A stretch of DNA of 64,000 nucleotides from Fibrobacteria bacterium. Lineage in GTDB: Bacteria > Fibrobacterota > Fibrobacteria > UBA5070. The stretch lies in assembly GCA_020633825.1 (NCBI GenBank), contig JACKCV010000002.1, forward strand, positions 372,001-436,000. Direction: 5' to 3'. Shown in pieces: positions 40,469 to 48,409 of the stretch (the first letter of the stretch is position 1; the number at the start of each line of letters is the position of its first letter). The notes under the pieces were generated by a model, which worked only from the letters and a program-made list of their open reading frames with translations, was not told where the DNA came from and ran no database searches. A program made the translations under genes and the position numbers.

Positions 40469-41410
40469 TCAGAAGGTAGGCCCCCCCTCTCTCATGGTGG
40501 GATATTTCAACTCCGGGAGGAGTTCCTTCCTCATGCGAGTGGTGTCCCCATAGTAGGAGACCCTTCCGATCTTCACGAAATCCCTGGTGAGCGGGCTCCT
40601 GGTCCCGAGGAGGGAGGAGGCGAGTTCGCACACCGACGCCGCGGTGTGGATCATCCACAACGGCATGGTCCAGGGACGCGGAACCTCCCACATCTCGCAG
40701 GCGAATTCCAGGTATTCCTGCAGGGTCTGGACGCCGTCGTCGCCGATGTTGTAGACCCCTCGGGCGGACTCCGTTGCGGCGACGTTCTTCACGACGTCCA
40801 GGAAATCCTGTTTGGAGATCAGATGGATGCCGGTGGGCTTCTTCCAGACTCCCAGGATACGGTGGCGGGCGAACCAACGCGCCGCATCGGGCATCAGGAT
40901 GCCTCTGCCATAGACCATCCCCACGCGCAGGATCACCCCGTCGGGGTACGCATCGACCAGCAACCTTTCCTCCTCCAGGCGCGTGGCGGCGTGGACGGAA
41001 ATGGGATGCCGATCCATCCGGTCGGTGGAGGGGTGCTCCGGATCGGTTTCTCCTTCCACATGGGGGAAGCTGACGAGCGTGATGCGTTTCACTCCGACTT
41101 TCTTGGCGACTTCCACCAGATTCCGGAAATACCGGACATTGGTCGTGGGCAGGAAGGATTCCGGTTTGGCCTGGAAGAGCACTCCCGCGTAGTGGATGAT
41201 CTCGTCCACCCCGGTGAGTGCCTCGAACAAGGTTTCCTTCCGATCCAAGTCGCAGGTGTGGATGGCAACGCGGTCTGGATCCGAGATTGGAAATGGATAC
41301 GGCTTCTTGTGGATCATCAAACGGAGGGTGAACTCGGAATGTTCCTCGAGATGCTTCGCGGTGAGGCTCCCGAGATTCCCGGCGGCACCCGTGATGCAAA
41401 TGGTCTTCAT
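40469..41410 (-). CDS. Extended SDR / NAD-dependent epimerase-like protein with altered active site
   Basis: The product has 313 residues. ICITGAAGNLGSLTAKHL is the GxxGxxG NAD(P) fold. CDLDRKETLFEALTGVDEIIHYAG is the usual Asp loop and the NAG-like turn, and GVYNIGDDGVQTLQEYLEFA the sugar-epimerase C-terminal region. Where the catalytic YxxxK should be, the sequence reads HPISVHAATRLEEERLL, giving HxxxR. The enzyme may thus be inactive, reductase-like with another mechanism, or an NAD sensor. The start ATG 41410 is close to the fold. The neighbours (ppk2, aminopeptidase) give no pathway. Confidence 0.82.
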   Translation of the reverse strand: MKTICITGAAGNLGSLTAKHLEEHSEFTLRLMIHKKPYPFPISDPDRVAIHTCDLDRKETLFEALTGVDEIIHYAGVLFQAKPESFLPTTNVRYFRNLVEVAKKVGVKRITLVSFPHVEGETDPEHPSTDRMDRHPISVHAATRLEEERLLVDAYPDGVILRVGMVYGRGILMPDAARWFARHRILGVWKKPTGIHLISKQDFLDVVKNVAATESARGVYNIGDDGVQTLQEYLEFACEMWEVPRPWTMPLWMIHTAASVCELASSLLGTRSPLTRDFVKIGRVSYYGDTTRMRKELLPELKYPTMREGGPTF

Positions 41411-41473
41411 CGGAGCTGGGCTTTCGTCTGAGGGGGGAGACGGTGGGGTTCGTCGCCATCGTCGACTGTGGTG

Positions 41474-42544
41474 TCAATTTCCGGTATGGAGGTCGTTCGG
41501 CGCATCGATCCAGTCCCCGTCGCGGAAGACCGTCCGGTCCCCCAGGACGATGGATTTCGCGTCGATGAAGATGTCGACGTGGTGGCGCCCGTCCTTCCTG
41601 CGGAATCCCGGCTTGGGATAGATCTGATGCTTGGCGCCCAGGGAGAAATGCAGGCCGTTCATCCGTTCGAAAGTTCCCACATCGGGAACGGAGCGGGTCG
41701 GGCTGAATGCCTTGTTGAGACCGAAGCCCCATTCCCGGAGCCAGACGGTGCCCCCTTCGTCGTGGCGAATCTGCTCGAGGATTTCCTCGAATTCCCGTGG
41801 AGCGTCTTCCGATCGGACCACCTGGCCTTTGGCGATGGTCAGGAGAATGGGGCGCTCGGGCATCACCATGGTGAAATTCCTGTCGGCGTACGCGAAGACC
41901 ACCATCTGGCCTTCCACGGATTCGAGGTTCTTCGCTTCGGTGAAAACCTCCCCGATGGGGAACTGACCTCCGACGTTCTTGGTGGCGGAATAATCGCCGA
42001 CATTCAGGCTGGCCGGCTCGAAAGGTCCGTTGCACACCAAGGTGCTTCCATTCCCCGAAACGACGGTTCCGCTCTTCGCGGCGGCGACCGCCAGCTTCAA
42101 CCGGTTTCCCAGCGGCCTTAGACGGGAGGGGTCGTAGGCCAGTGATTCGAGGTAGAGGGGGATGGAGGGGCCGGTCATGCGCGCCAGATGGGGATGCTCC
42201 ACCACCTTGAGGCCGCGCCGGAACAATTCCACCCGGATGCGGAACGTGCTCAATCGGAAACTGGTGGATTGGATGAGGATCACCAGATCGCCGCGAGCCA
42301 TTCGGTCGAAGGCGGAGAAGACCTCCTCGGGGGGAACCTCGTCGAAGCAAAGGGAGCGGGCTGCGGGGCAGACCTCCAGGTAGAGGCGGGTCAGGATGCG
42401 ACTGAGAGGGGAACCGGTGTCGAAGACGACGAGGATTTCCTGGGAAGGTTCCCATGCGATGGCCAGAGTGAGCGTGTCGCCGAGATTCCGGATTCCCATG
42501 TCGTGGATGGGCGGAGGAAGTTCGATGTCTGGGGGGAAAAGCAT
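41474..42544 (-). CDS. M29-like (aminopeptidase T-type) metallopeptidase
   Basis: About 356 residues from ATG 42544. GNVGGQFPIGEVFTEAKNLESVEGQMVVF is the N-x-PGGEVFTAP-like region of M29 leucyl aminopeptidases. WLREWGFGLNKAFSP and MNGLHFSLGAKHQIYP, then RRKDGRHHVDIFIDAKSIVLGD, correspond to the metal-binding C-terminus (Glu, His and Asp ligands). The family uses two cobalt or zinc ions to remove N-terminal residues. The match is partial: the leading E-x-PGGE is changed to QFPIGE, so activity is not assured. The frame extends 42 codons upstream, but only with Arg/Pro-rich sequence. Confidence 0.65.
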   Translation of the reverse strand: MLFPPDIELPPPIHDMGIRNLGDTLTLAIAWEPSQEILVVFDTGSPLSRILTRLYLEVCPAARSLCFDEVPPEEVFSAFDRMARGDLVILIQSTSFRLSTFRIRVELFRRGLKVVEHPHLARMTGPSIPLYLESLAYDPSRLRPLGNRLKLAVAAAKSGTVVSGNGSTLVCNGPFEPASLNVGDYSATKNVGGQFPIGEVFTEAKNLESVEGQMVVFAYADRNFTMVMPERPILLTIAKGQVVRSEDAPREFEEILEQIRHDEGGTVWLREWGFGLNKAFSPTRSVPDVGTFERMNGLHFSLGAKHQIYPKPGFRRKDGRHHVDIFIDAKSIVLGDRTVFRDGDWIDAPNDLHTGN

Positions 42545-42731
42545 CGGAAGGATGTTCCTGGTCTGGGACGTCGCTGGTCGCGAAGGGTTGGGATGCTTCG
42601 GGGAGTCCTCTCGCGGGATCACCGGCATCCTGCCTGTAAAAGTGGATCCGTTTCGCGAGATACGGTTCACTTCGGTGGATCGACCGATGCCGGGGTTCGG
42701 AAGGGAGCGATCCCTCCGAAGAGGTCTCCGC

Positions 42732-43196
42732 TCACGACAACCCCTGGATCTTCAGGCTCCGGGCGCGGAGGATGTTCCGGATCAGCATGTAGACCGCGTG
42801 GGGAAGCATGATGAAGGTCATGCCGGAATTGGGAACCATGTAGCAGCCCAGCCCAACGACGAGGAGGTACGAAAGCGTGAAGCTCAGAGGGAGAGGGCGC
42901 TTCTGGATCTCGATCGAGTGCACGAGCAGTCCGATCGGGATCAGGAGCAATCCGAAATAGAAGAACCAGAACGCGGCGAACAGATCGGATCTCGATACGC
43001 CCTCCACCAAGGGGAGATCGTCCAGGCCGTTGCTGATCTTGAAGAAGTTGGTTTTCGCGAATTCGGCGAACTGGTTCTGGAAACCGTCGGAGGAGAGTGC
43101 GAATTGATTGTGCATCCCTCCGATGACGATGAGCAGGACTCCATTGGTGACCTTGGAAGTGAGCCTGGAAACCTTGCGGAAGAAATTCTCGGCCAT
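42732..43196 (-). CDS. Small membrane protein, DUF6463-like
   Basis: The product has 154 residues with four hydrophobic helices. The first contains TNGVLLIVIGGMHNQFAL, with a His in the membrane. FWFFYFGLLLIPIGLLVHSIE, LSFTLSYLLVVGLGCYMVP and FIMLPHAVYMLIRNI follow. This arrangement fits DUF6463, but the match is from memory and weak. The start MAENFFRKVSRLTSK at 43196 was preferred to an extended Arg/Ser-rich frame. The substrate or role is unknown. Confidence 0.6.
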   Translation of the reverse strand: MAENFFRKVSRLTSKVTNGVLLIVIGGMHNQFALSSDGFQNQFAEFAKTNFFKISNGLDDLPLVEGVSRSDLFAAFWFFYFGLLLIPIGLLVHSIEIQKRPLPLSFTLSYLLVVGLGCYMVPNSGMTFIMLPHAVYMLIRNILRARSLKIQGLS

Positions 43197-43554
43197 GGTT
43201 GCTCCGGATGCGCTGCGGGGGGGTGTCTGCCTGCCGGAAGGGGACGTTTGGCGTCTGCCCGATGCGGAGGAGGCTTCCCGCCGAAGATACAACCCTGCTT
43301 CGAGCTCCGTACCGCGACCGGCTCGAACTCTCGACGGGTCGGGGGAACTCGAACCCTCCGTGGAATTTGTAGCTTCCCCGCCTTCCGCAGACTTCAGAGC
43401 GGTTCTCTGTGCCCGATGGGTATCCTCACAGTCGATGTGAACATGCCGGGTGGACCAATTTGACATAATCTGTCAATCATTTCGTTTTTCGGCATCTTCA
43501 CGTCGTGAAATCACAAGGAGTCGGAGTGTACCCCGACATCCTCCAGGAGCTCGA
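43197..43554. other. Divergent intergenic region upstream of the SulP gene
   Basis: 358 bases, GC-rich near the minus-strand gene and AT-richer from 43450. It holds the palindrome at 43460-43476 and the ribosome site AGGAG (43545-43549). No other feature is supported; a tRNA-like T-loop near 43350 was considered and dropped. Confidence 0.4.
43460..43476. promoter_or_regulatory. Palindrome TTGACA-TAATC-TGTCAA upstream of the transporter
   Basis: A perfect 6-bp inverted repeat around TAATC, ending 78 bases before the SulP start. TTGACA could also be a -35, but no fitting -10 follows. A nearly identical core (GACATATTCTGTC) occurs at 55289-55301. It is a likely repressor or activator site; the regulator is unknown. 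Confidence 0.5.
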
Positions 43555-45075
43555 TTGAATCTTCCTTCCTTTTCCGTGGCGCGTACGGAGTTGCTCAGCG
43601 GACTGACCGTATCCCTTGCGATGGTTCCGGAAGCCGTGGCTTTCGCCTTGATCGCCGGGGTGTCTCCGCTGGTCGGCCTGTACGCCGCCGTGATCCTCGG
43701 CTTGGTCACATCCTCCTTCGGCGGCCGCCCGGGAATGATCTCCGGGGCCACCGGAGCCATCGCGGTGGTGATCGGCGCCCTGGTGGCCAGCCACGGCCAG
43801 CAGTACCTCTTCGCCGCGGTGATCCTGATGGGCCTTCTCCAAGGGCTCTTCGCGGTGGCGAAGCTCGGCAAGCTGATCCGTCTGGTTCCCCATTCGGTGA
43901 TGCTCGGGTTCGTGAACGGTCTGGCCGTCGTCATCTTCCTCGCGCAATTCGGGAACCTCGAGGTGGTTTCCTCCACGGGAACGAAGAGCTGGCTTCCCGC
44001 GTCGGAAATCGTCACCATGCTGGGGCTTGCCGCCGTGACGATGGTGGTCATCTACCTGCTTCCCAAACTGACCAGGGCCGTTCCGGCCACCCTGGTGGGC
44101 ATCGTGGTGGTTTCGCTTCTGGTCCACTTCCTGGGATGGAACACGCGTAGGGTCGGCGACATGGGTTCCATCGCAGGGGGCTTCCCGTCGTTTTCGATCC
44201 CCGAAGTTCCCGTGTCCTGGGAAACGCTGAAGATCGTCTTCCCCTATTCCCTGATCATGGCCTGCGTGGGATTGCTGGAGTCCCTGCTGACGCTCAATCT
44301 GATCGACACCATGACCGATACCCGTGGTCGTCCGAACCGCGAGGCCCTTGCCCAGGGCGTCGCCAACGTGCTGACCGGGTTCTTCGGAGGAATGGGAGGA
44401 TGCGCCATGATCGGCCAGAGCATGATCAACATCAGCAATGGTGCGCTCCGCAGATTGTCGGGCATCTCGATGTCCCTTTTCCTGCTCGGCTTCATCCTGT
44501 TCGGATCGCGCCTGATCGAGGCGATCCCGTTGGCCGCTTTGATGGGGGTCATGTTCGTGGTCGCCGAGAAGACCTTCGAGTGGGGCAGTCTCACCGCCTT
44601 GAGGAAGATTCCGCGGTCCGATGCCATCATCGTCGTCGGGGTCACCGTGATCACGATCCTGACCGACCTTGCCGTCGCCGTCGCGCTCGGCGTGGTGTTC
44701 GCGGCGCTGGTCTTCGCCTGGCAGCACGCCAAGGAAATCCACGTGCGCAAGCGCATCGGGGATCAGGGCGAGAAGATCTACGAGCTCGACGGGACGCTGT
44801 TCTTCGCTTCCACGGCGGCGTTCCAGGGGCTGTTCGAGGTGCAAGCCGACCCCGACCGCGTGGTGATCGAGTTCGGAAAGGCTCGTGTCATGGACCACTC
44901 CGCGCTCGATGCCATCGATGCCTTGGCCGACCGCTACGAACTTGCGGGCAAGAGCCTGACCATCCGGCACCTCAGTCCCGACTGCCTGGAACTGTTGACC
45001 AAGGCCCGCAGCCGCGTGGAAATCGACGTCACGGAAGATCCTCGCTACCATCTGGCGGTCGACGAGCTGAACTGA
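43555..45075 (+). CDS. SulP (SLC26) family anion transporter with STAS domain
   Basis: About 506 residues from TTG 43555, which has AGGAG 5 bases upstream. An in-frame start at 43450 would add an Arg-rich, non-conserved 35 residues. The transmembrane part has the SulP features: LLSGLTVSLAMVPEAVAFALIAGVSPLVGLYAAV at the N-terminus, GRPGMISGATGAIAVV, and GFFGGMGGCAMIGQSMINISNGALRRLSG. The last 100 residues (EKIYELDGTLFFASTAAFQGLF, ARVMDHSALDAIDALADRY) form a cytoplasmic STAS domain. Substrates of the family are sulfate, bicarbonate or dicarboxylates; which one applies here cannot be told. Confidence 0.92.
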   Translation: MNLPSFSVARTELLSGLTVSLAMVPEAVAFALIAGVSPLVGLYAAVILGLVTSSFGGRPGMISGATGAIAVVIGALVASHGQQYLFAAVILMGLLQGLFAVAKLGKLIRLVPHSVMLGFVNGLAVVIFLAQFGNLEVVSSTGTKSWLPASEIVTMLGLAAVTMVVIYLLPKLTRAVPATLVGIVVVSLLVHFLGWNTRRVGDMGSIAGGFPSFSIPEVPVSWETLKIVFPYSLIMACVGLLESLLTLNLIDTMTDTRGRPNREALAQGVANVLTGFFGGMGGCAMIGQSMINISNGALRRLSGISMSLFLLGFILFGSRLIEAIPLAALMGVMFVVAEKTFEWGSLTALRKIPRSDAIIVVGVTVITILTDLAVAVALGVVFAALVFAWQHAKEIHVRKRIGDQGEKIYELDGTLFFASTAAFQGLFEVQADPDRVVIEFGKARVMDHSALDAIDALADRYELAGKSLTIRHLSPDCLELLTKARSRVEIDVTEDPRYHLAVDELN

Positions 45076-45171
45076 CGGGGAAACGGTGGGGCCTGCCTCC
45101 CTCTCGCTTCACGGCTTCCGGTCGCGCTCGGTGGATGCCGATGCAGGCGGGTTCCGTCGAGAGGTGCAGGG

Positions 45172-46344
45172 TCAGCATTCAGGGCCGATGTAGGGGATGT
45201 TGAGCGAGAAGGATCGGGTGGTGCCATCGGGATGGATGCGCACGAACGTGAAAGCATTGCTCTCGAGGGAGAACAACAGGTCGAGATTGCCTTTGCTGTC
45301 GTTGTCCCAGGCGAAGACCAGTTGGACCTGACCGAAGTCGGTGGGGGAGAGGTTCTCCAGGTCTGCGAATCGGATGGAGTCGTTCCAGGACAGGAAATTC
45401 ATCTCGCCGGTGAAATTCGGATCGGCACAATTGGCTCGTGATTTCAACGAGAGGAAGAAGACGTCCTTGCCACCCACACTTCGAGTGGTCATGTGCTTGG
45501 TCGCGTAATCCACCCAACTGTCGGGCAAAGGTGTCTGCAAGTATTGCAGGTTCCCAGGATCGCCCTTGTACTCCTCGTACGAGCTCTGGATATCGGCGTA
45601 TTCTCCCGAATGCAGGACGAAATCCATTGCTCGGGATTCGAAATCCGGATCCTGTGGCTGAGCCTCCGGAAAGGTGGGGAGGTCCAACGACGACAGGCGT
45701 GCCCACTGGATGGGTCGATTGATGAAGTCGGGTACTCGTAGACTCGAACTGAAATCATCGAAGACGGCTACCAGGAGATGGGCCGTGGTCAAATCCCGGA
45801 ATTCCGAGGCTGGCAATCTTCGGTCGGGATGTGCATCCCAGATTTCATCGAAAATACTGGCACCGTCTTCGGCGACGCTTACGACTTTCACGGATCGAAC
45901 CACTTCCTCCTTCTCTTCGCCACGGGAGGAGTAGATCGAGAAGGTCTTGCCGACCAAGTCCTTCCATTTCGAAGGGAGATCGTCCTCGTAAGGATCTGCG
46001 ACCGCTATTTCCCGGGTCAAGAAAGCGGCATCTCCTTTGATGGGATAGGCCAGCCCATTGGTGTCCAGCAGGATGCAGTTTCCGAACAATACCAGACCGA
46101 ATTCGGGCAAAAAGTCGTCGGGCTCTTCGATGGAGATCGCTGGATGCGATCTTGGGAGATCCGGTCCGGGTTGGTTTTCGGAAAGGTTCGGACTTGAGCC
46201 GACCGTGTCGGGTGCCTGTTCCGTCCGGACATCCGGTTCCGGATCGCTGATCCAAGAGCCGACGGGATGAACCGGGGCTGGCTCCTTCTGTTTGCAGGAA
46301 ACGAAGAGCATGAGAGTGAGGAGGAAGAGGACGCGGGGAAGCAT
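45172..46344 (-). CDS. Lipoprotein of unknown function
   Basis: The product has 390 residues. MLPRVLFLLTLMLFVSCKQKEP is a lipoprotein signal with Cys at FVSC. A Pro/Ser/Glu-rich tether (18-70) precedes a globular part with FLPEFGLVLFGNCILLDTNGLAYPIKGDAAFLTREI, GEEKEEVVRSVKVVSVAEDG and a C-terminal beta-rich region ending in IGPEC. No family is recognised. It is convergent with the SulP gene. Confidence 0.65.
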   Translation of the reverse strand: MLPRVLFLLTLMLFVSCKQKEPAPVHPVGSWISDPEPDVRTEQAPDTVGSSPNLSENQPGPDLPRSHPAISIEEPDDFLPEFGLVLFGNCILLDTNGLAYPIKGDAAFLTREIAVADPYEDDLPSKWKDLVGKTFSIYSSRGEEKEEVVRSVKVVSVAEDGASIFDEIWDAHPDRRLPASEFRDLTTAHLLVAVFDDFSSSLRVPDFINRPIQWARLSSLDLPTFPEAQPQDPDFESRAMDFVLHSGEYADIQSSYEEYKGDPGNLQYLQTPLPDSWVDYATKHMTTRSVGGKDVFFLSLKSRANCADPNFTGEMNFLSWNDSIRFADLENLSPTDFGQVQLVFAWDNDSKGNLDLLFSLESNAFTFVRIHPDGTTRSFSLNIPYIGPEC

Positions 46345-46582
46345 GTGGCGAAATTAACTCCGCCTCGGTCGGAGGTCGGCCGCAACTCCGTCCCCCGTGG
46401 AGATGGAATCGGTGCGACCGCGGGCAGGCCCCATTCTACCTTGTCGCGGACGCCCTTTTCCGCCATGCCCAATTCCAGGCCCCGAGCCGCCGATCCTCCC
46501 CCTAGAGGCCCTGATGGACATCCCACGCAAGCGGCGCATCGCCCCTTTGTCCGACTCGTCTCCAACGGGGAGGCTCTGTTCC

Positions 46583-47302
46583 ATGAACGATCGATTCCTC
46601 CGCTCGATCGCTTCCGTCCGGTGGATTCCTCTGGTGTTCTCCATCGCACTGCTGGTCCTCACCTCCTGCGGTGCGGCACCGCCTCATGCCGACTGGAAAG
46701 TCGACCAGGGTGCAACACGGACCTGGGAGGGGCTCGACCGGGCGGAGGGGTGCCCCTACGATGAGGTCCTCCCCGTCACGATCTTGCCTTGGGGGGTGGA
46801 CGGCATCTTCGACAACCTGGAGGACTCTCAAGGACAAATGCTCCTCGATCGGCATGTCGAATGGTGGCGCACGGTGACGGATTCGCAGTACGTTCTCCGG
46901 GAAATCCGTCGGGAAGACGCCTGCGGCTCCAACCCCTCGCGAAAATGGATCCTGCAGTTGGTGCACGAGGGAGTCGTGGTCGATTCCTTTCCCTTGGGGG
47001 ATCTCTCGGAGTCCAAGCGGTGGAGGCAGGCCGACGAGAACGAAACGCCCCGATGGGCGGTGGAGAATGTCGACGGACTTTGCTTGAGGGATTGGGCGGC
47101 GCCTTTGGTGGATCGCTTGAGGGAGGAGATCGCACGTCACCCGGAGTGGGGGCGTTCCGAACGGACGCGGTACCTTCTCGGTCTGATCCCCGCCCGGCGG
47201 TACCTCGTCCAACGACAAGGGTTCGAGCATTCCGTGGAGATCGATCTCCAAGCCCGCAGGTTCAGCACCGAGGATGTCGACATCGTGGAGTGCGCGCCAT
47301 GA
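46583..47302 (+). CDS. Lipoprotein of unknown function, first of an overlapping pair
   Basis: The product has 239 residues starting MNDRFLRSIASVRWIPLVFSIALLVLTSCGAA, with lipobox LTSC. GGGGAGG precedes the ATG by about 9 bases; upstream in-frame starts lack a signal peptide. The body (CPYDEVLPVTILPWGVDGIFDN, LVHEGVVVDSFPLGDL, SVEIDLQARRFSTEDVDIVEC) is alpha/beta with paired Cys, otherwise unrecognised. Its stop overlaps the ATG of the next lipoprotein gene (ATGA), so both are made together. Confidence 0.7.
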   Translation: MNDRFLRSIASVRWIPLVFSIALLVLTSCGAAPPHADWKVDQGATRTWEGLDRAEGCPYDEVLPVTILPWGVDGIFDNLEDSQGQMLLDRHVEWWRTVTDSQYVLREIRREDACGSNPSRKWILQLVHEGVVVDSFPLGDLSESKRWRQADENETPRWAVENVDGLCLRDWAAPLVDRLREEIARHPEWGRSERTRYLLGLIPARRYLVQRQGFEHSVEIDLQARRFSTEDVDIVECAP

Positions 47303-48021
47303 ATGGGTTCCGTTTCTTGTCGATCGCGATGTTCTTCGGCGGTCTCCTCGGATGTGCTTCCATGAAGGTGAGCGATCGGGTCGACGAGGTGGGGGCGGAG
47401 GTTCCAGGTCACACGGAATGGTGGGATGATTCCATCCCGCGCGTCCTGATGCTGCCTCGGGTGTGCTCCGGTGAAAACCCGGTATTCCAGCTTCCGGGGC
47501 CGATGCCTTCGGTTTTCCTGGAAGTGGATTGGGCGGAGAAGACCGCCTTGTTCCATGACACCCCTCCGGCGTGCGTGGAGGCCGCCCAGGTTTCCGATTC
47601 CCTCCGCATCGTGGTATCCCGCTGGAGGATCGCCCTCCGTGGAAATGATTCCGTGCAGCTCGACGGCCGGTTTTCCCGGGCCGATCCCGATGAAATCTGG
47701 TACCGACTCGGAACCAGCGAAAAGCTCGATGCGATGGAGGTCCCCGACGGCGTCAAGGACCCTCGGTACCTGTGTACCTCCGGCGCGACGTGTTTGCGGG
47801 AAGGTGCCAACCTCCGATGGCGTTCCGATACCGGCGTGGTTCAGCTGCAGGTGGTGGAACGCTTGCATCCCGAACGGACCCCCTGGGCGATCCACGAGCG
47901 AAGAGTCCGCTCCCTGGGCTACCTGGTTTCTGTCCCCATCGACATCGTCCTGTCGCCTTTTTATCTGGTGGGGGGCATCATCCTGCTGATCGGCCTGCGC
48001 GACTTCAATCCTTGGCACTGA
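47299..48021 (+). CDS. Lipoprotein of unknown function, second of an overlapping pair
   Basis: The product has 240 residues. MNGFRFLSIAMFFGGLLGCASMKVSDRVDEVG has lipobox LLGC. The end of the protein is hydrophobic (YLVSVPIDIVLSPFYLVGGIILLIGLRDFNPWH), which suggests a C-terminal membrane helix in addition to the lipid anchor. The middle has three Cys and patterns such as VFLEVDWAEKTALFHD and LQVVERLHPERTPWAI. The IDIVLSPFYLVGG stretch recalls YceK/YidQ-type small lipoproteins. Translationally coupled to the preceding gene; a hairpin with T-tract follows at 48116. Confidence 0.7.
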   Translation: MNGFRFLSIAMFFGGLLGCASMKVSDRVDEVGAEVPGHTEWWDDSIPRVLMLPRVCSGENPVFQLPGPMPSVFLEVDWAEKTALFHDTPPACVEAAQVSDSLRIVVSRWRIALRGNDSVQLDGRFSRADPDEIWYRLGTSEKLDAMEVPDGVKDPRYLCTSGATCLREGANLRWRSDTGVVQLQVVERLHPERTPWAIHERRVRSLGYLVSVPIDIVLSPFYLVGGIILLIGLRDFNPWH

Positions 48022-48115
48022 GGTCCATGGGGCTCCAGCCGGGTTGGATCCTGGCTGTCTTGAGGCACGGGCGCAATACCGACGAGCGGAAATGGACGCA
48101 GGAGCGGCAACCTCT

Positions 48116-48150
48116 CAAAAACCGAGCCATCGCGGCGTCGGTTTTTTCTT
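48116..48150. terminator. Bidirectional terminator, copy of the tRNA-Phe terminator
   Basis: AAAAACCGA pairs with TCGGTTTTT around GCCATCGCGGCG, followed by TTTTTTCTT on the plus strand. It can end the lipoprotein-pair transcript. The same hairpin recurs at 48247-48280 after tRNA-Phe, so this copy belongs to a duplicated block (see 48154-48200). Confidence 0.75.
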
Positions 48151-48153
48151 GAA

Positions 48154-48200
48154 TGCCACCGGTCGTCGGTTGAAGCGACGTTCTCCGGTTTTTCGGTCCA
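48154..48200 (-). pseudogene. Decayed 3' fragment of tRNA-Phe
   Basis: About 47 bases resemble the 3' part of the tRNA-Phe at 48288 (acceptor 3' strand GGTGGCA, T-arm and anticodon-stem region) but with several changes. The T-arm no longer pairs properly and the anticodon loop reads CCGAAAA. The 5' half is missing. The fragment is followed by its own copy of the terminator (48116-48150). Confidence 0.75.
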
Positions 48201-48246
48201 TCCGGATCGCGGTGGTAAGGATGTCCGGAGTTCCACATTGGCCAAC

Positions 48247-48280
48247 AAAAAAACCGAGCCATCGCGGCGTCGGTTTTTTG
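48247..48280 (-). terminator. Terminator of tRNA-Phe
   Basis: On the minus strand AAAAAACCGA and TCGGTTTTTTT pair around CGCCGCGATGGC, starting about 8 bases after the tRNA 3' end. The T-tract makes it Rho-independent. Confidence 0.75.
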
Positions 48281-48287
48281 TTTGAAA

Positions 48288-48361
48288 TGCCACCGGTCGG
48301 GGTCGAACCGACGTACTCCGGATTTTCAGTCCAGCGCTTGAACCAACTCAGCTACAGTGGC
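48288..48361 (-). tRNA. tRNA-Phe (anticodon GAA)
   Basis: 74 bases. The acceptor 5' GCCACTG pairs with 3' CGGTGGC (one G-U), with discriminator A. The D-arm has AGTTGGT, the anticodon loop is CTGAAAA (GAA) between GGA/TCC stems, and the T-arm is GTCGG-TTCGACC-CCGAC. CCA is not encoded. It is transcribed alone, with a promoter at 48376-48404 and a terminator at 48247. Confidence 0.95.
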
Positions 48362-48375
48362 GTGTAGGGAAGGAA

Positions 48376-48404
48376 ATGTAAGACGACTTCCTGTTTCCTG
48401 GCAA
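48376..48404 (-). promoter_or_regulatory. Sigma-70-type promoter of tRNA-Phe
   Basis: On the minus strand TTGCCA (48399-48404), 17 bases, then TTACAT (48376-48381). The predicted start lies about 8 bases before the mature tRNA 5' end. Confidence 0.6.
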
Positions 48405-48409
48405 GGGAT

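Noticed and set aside
43320..43400. Possible tRNA on the minus strand (GGTTCGAGTTCC near 43350)
   Set aside because: The T-stem does not pair and no acceptor or anticodon stem can be built around it.
48154..48200. A second functional tRNA gene
   Set aside because: Only the 3' portion is present, the T-arm no longer pairs, and there is no D-arm or acceptor 5' strand.
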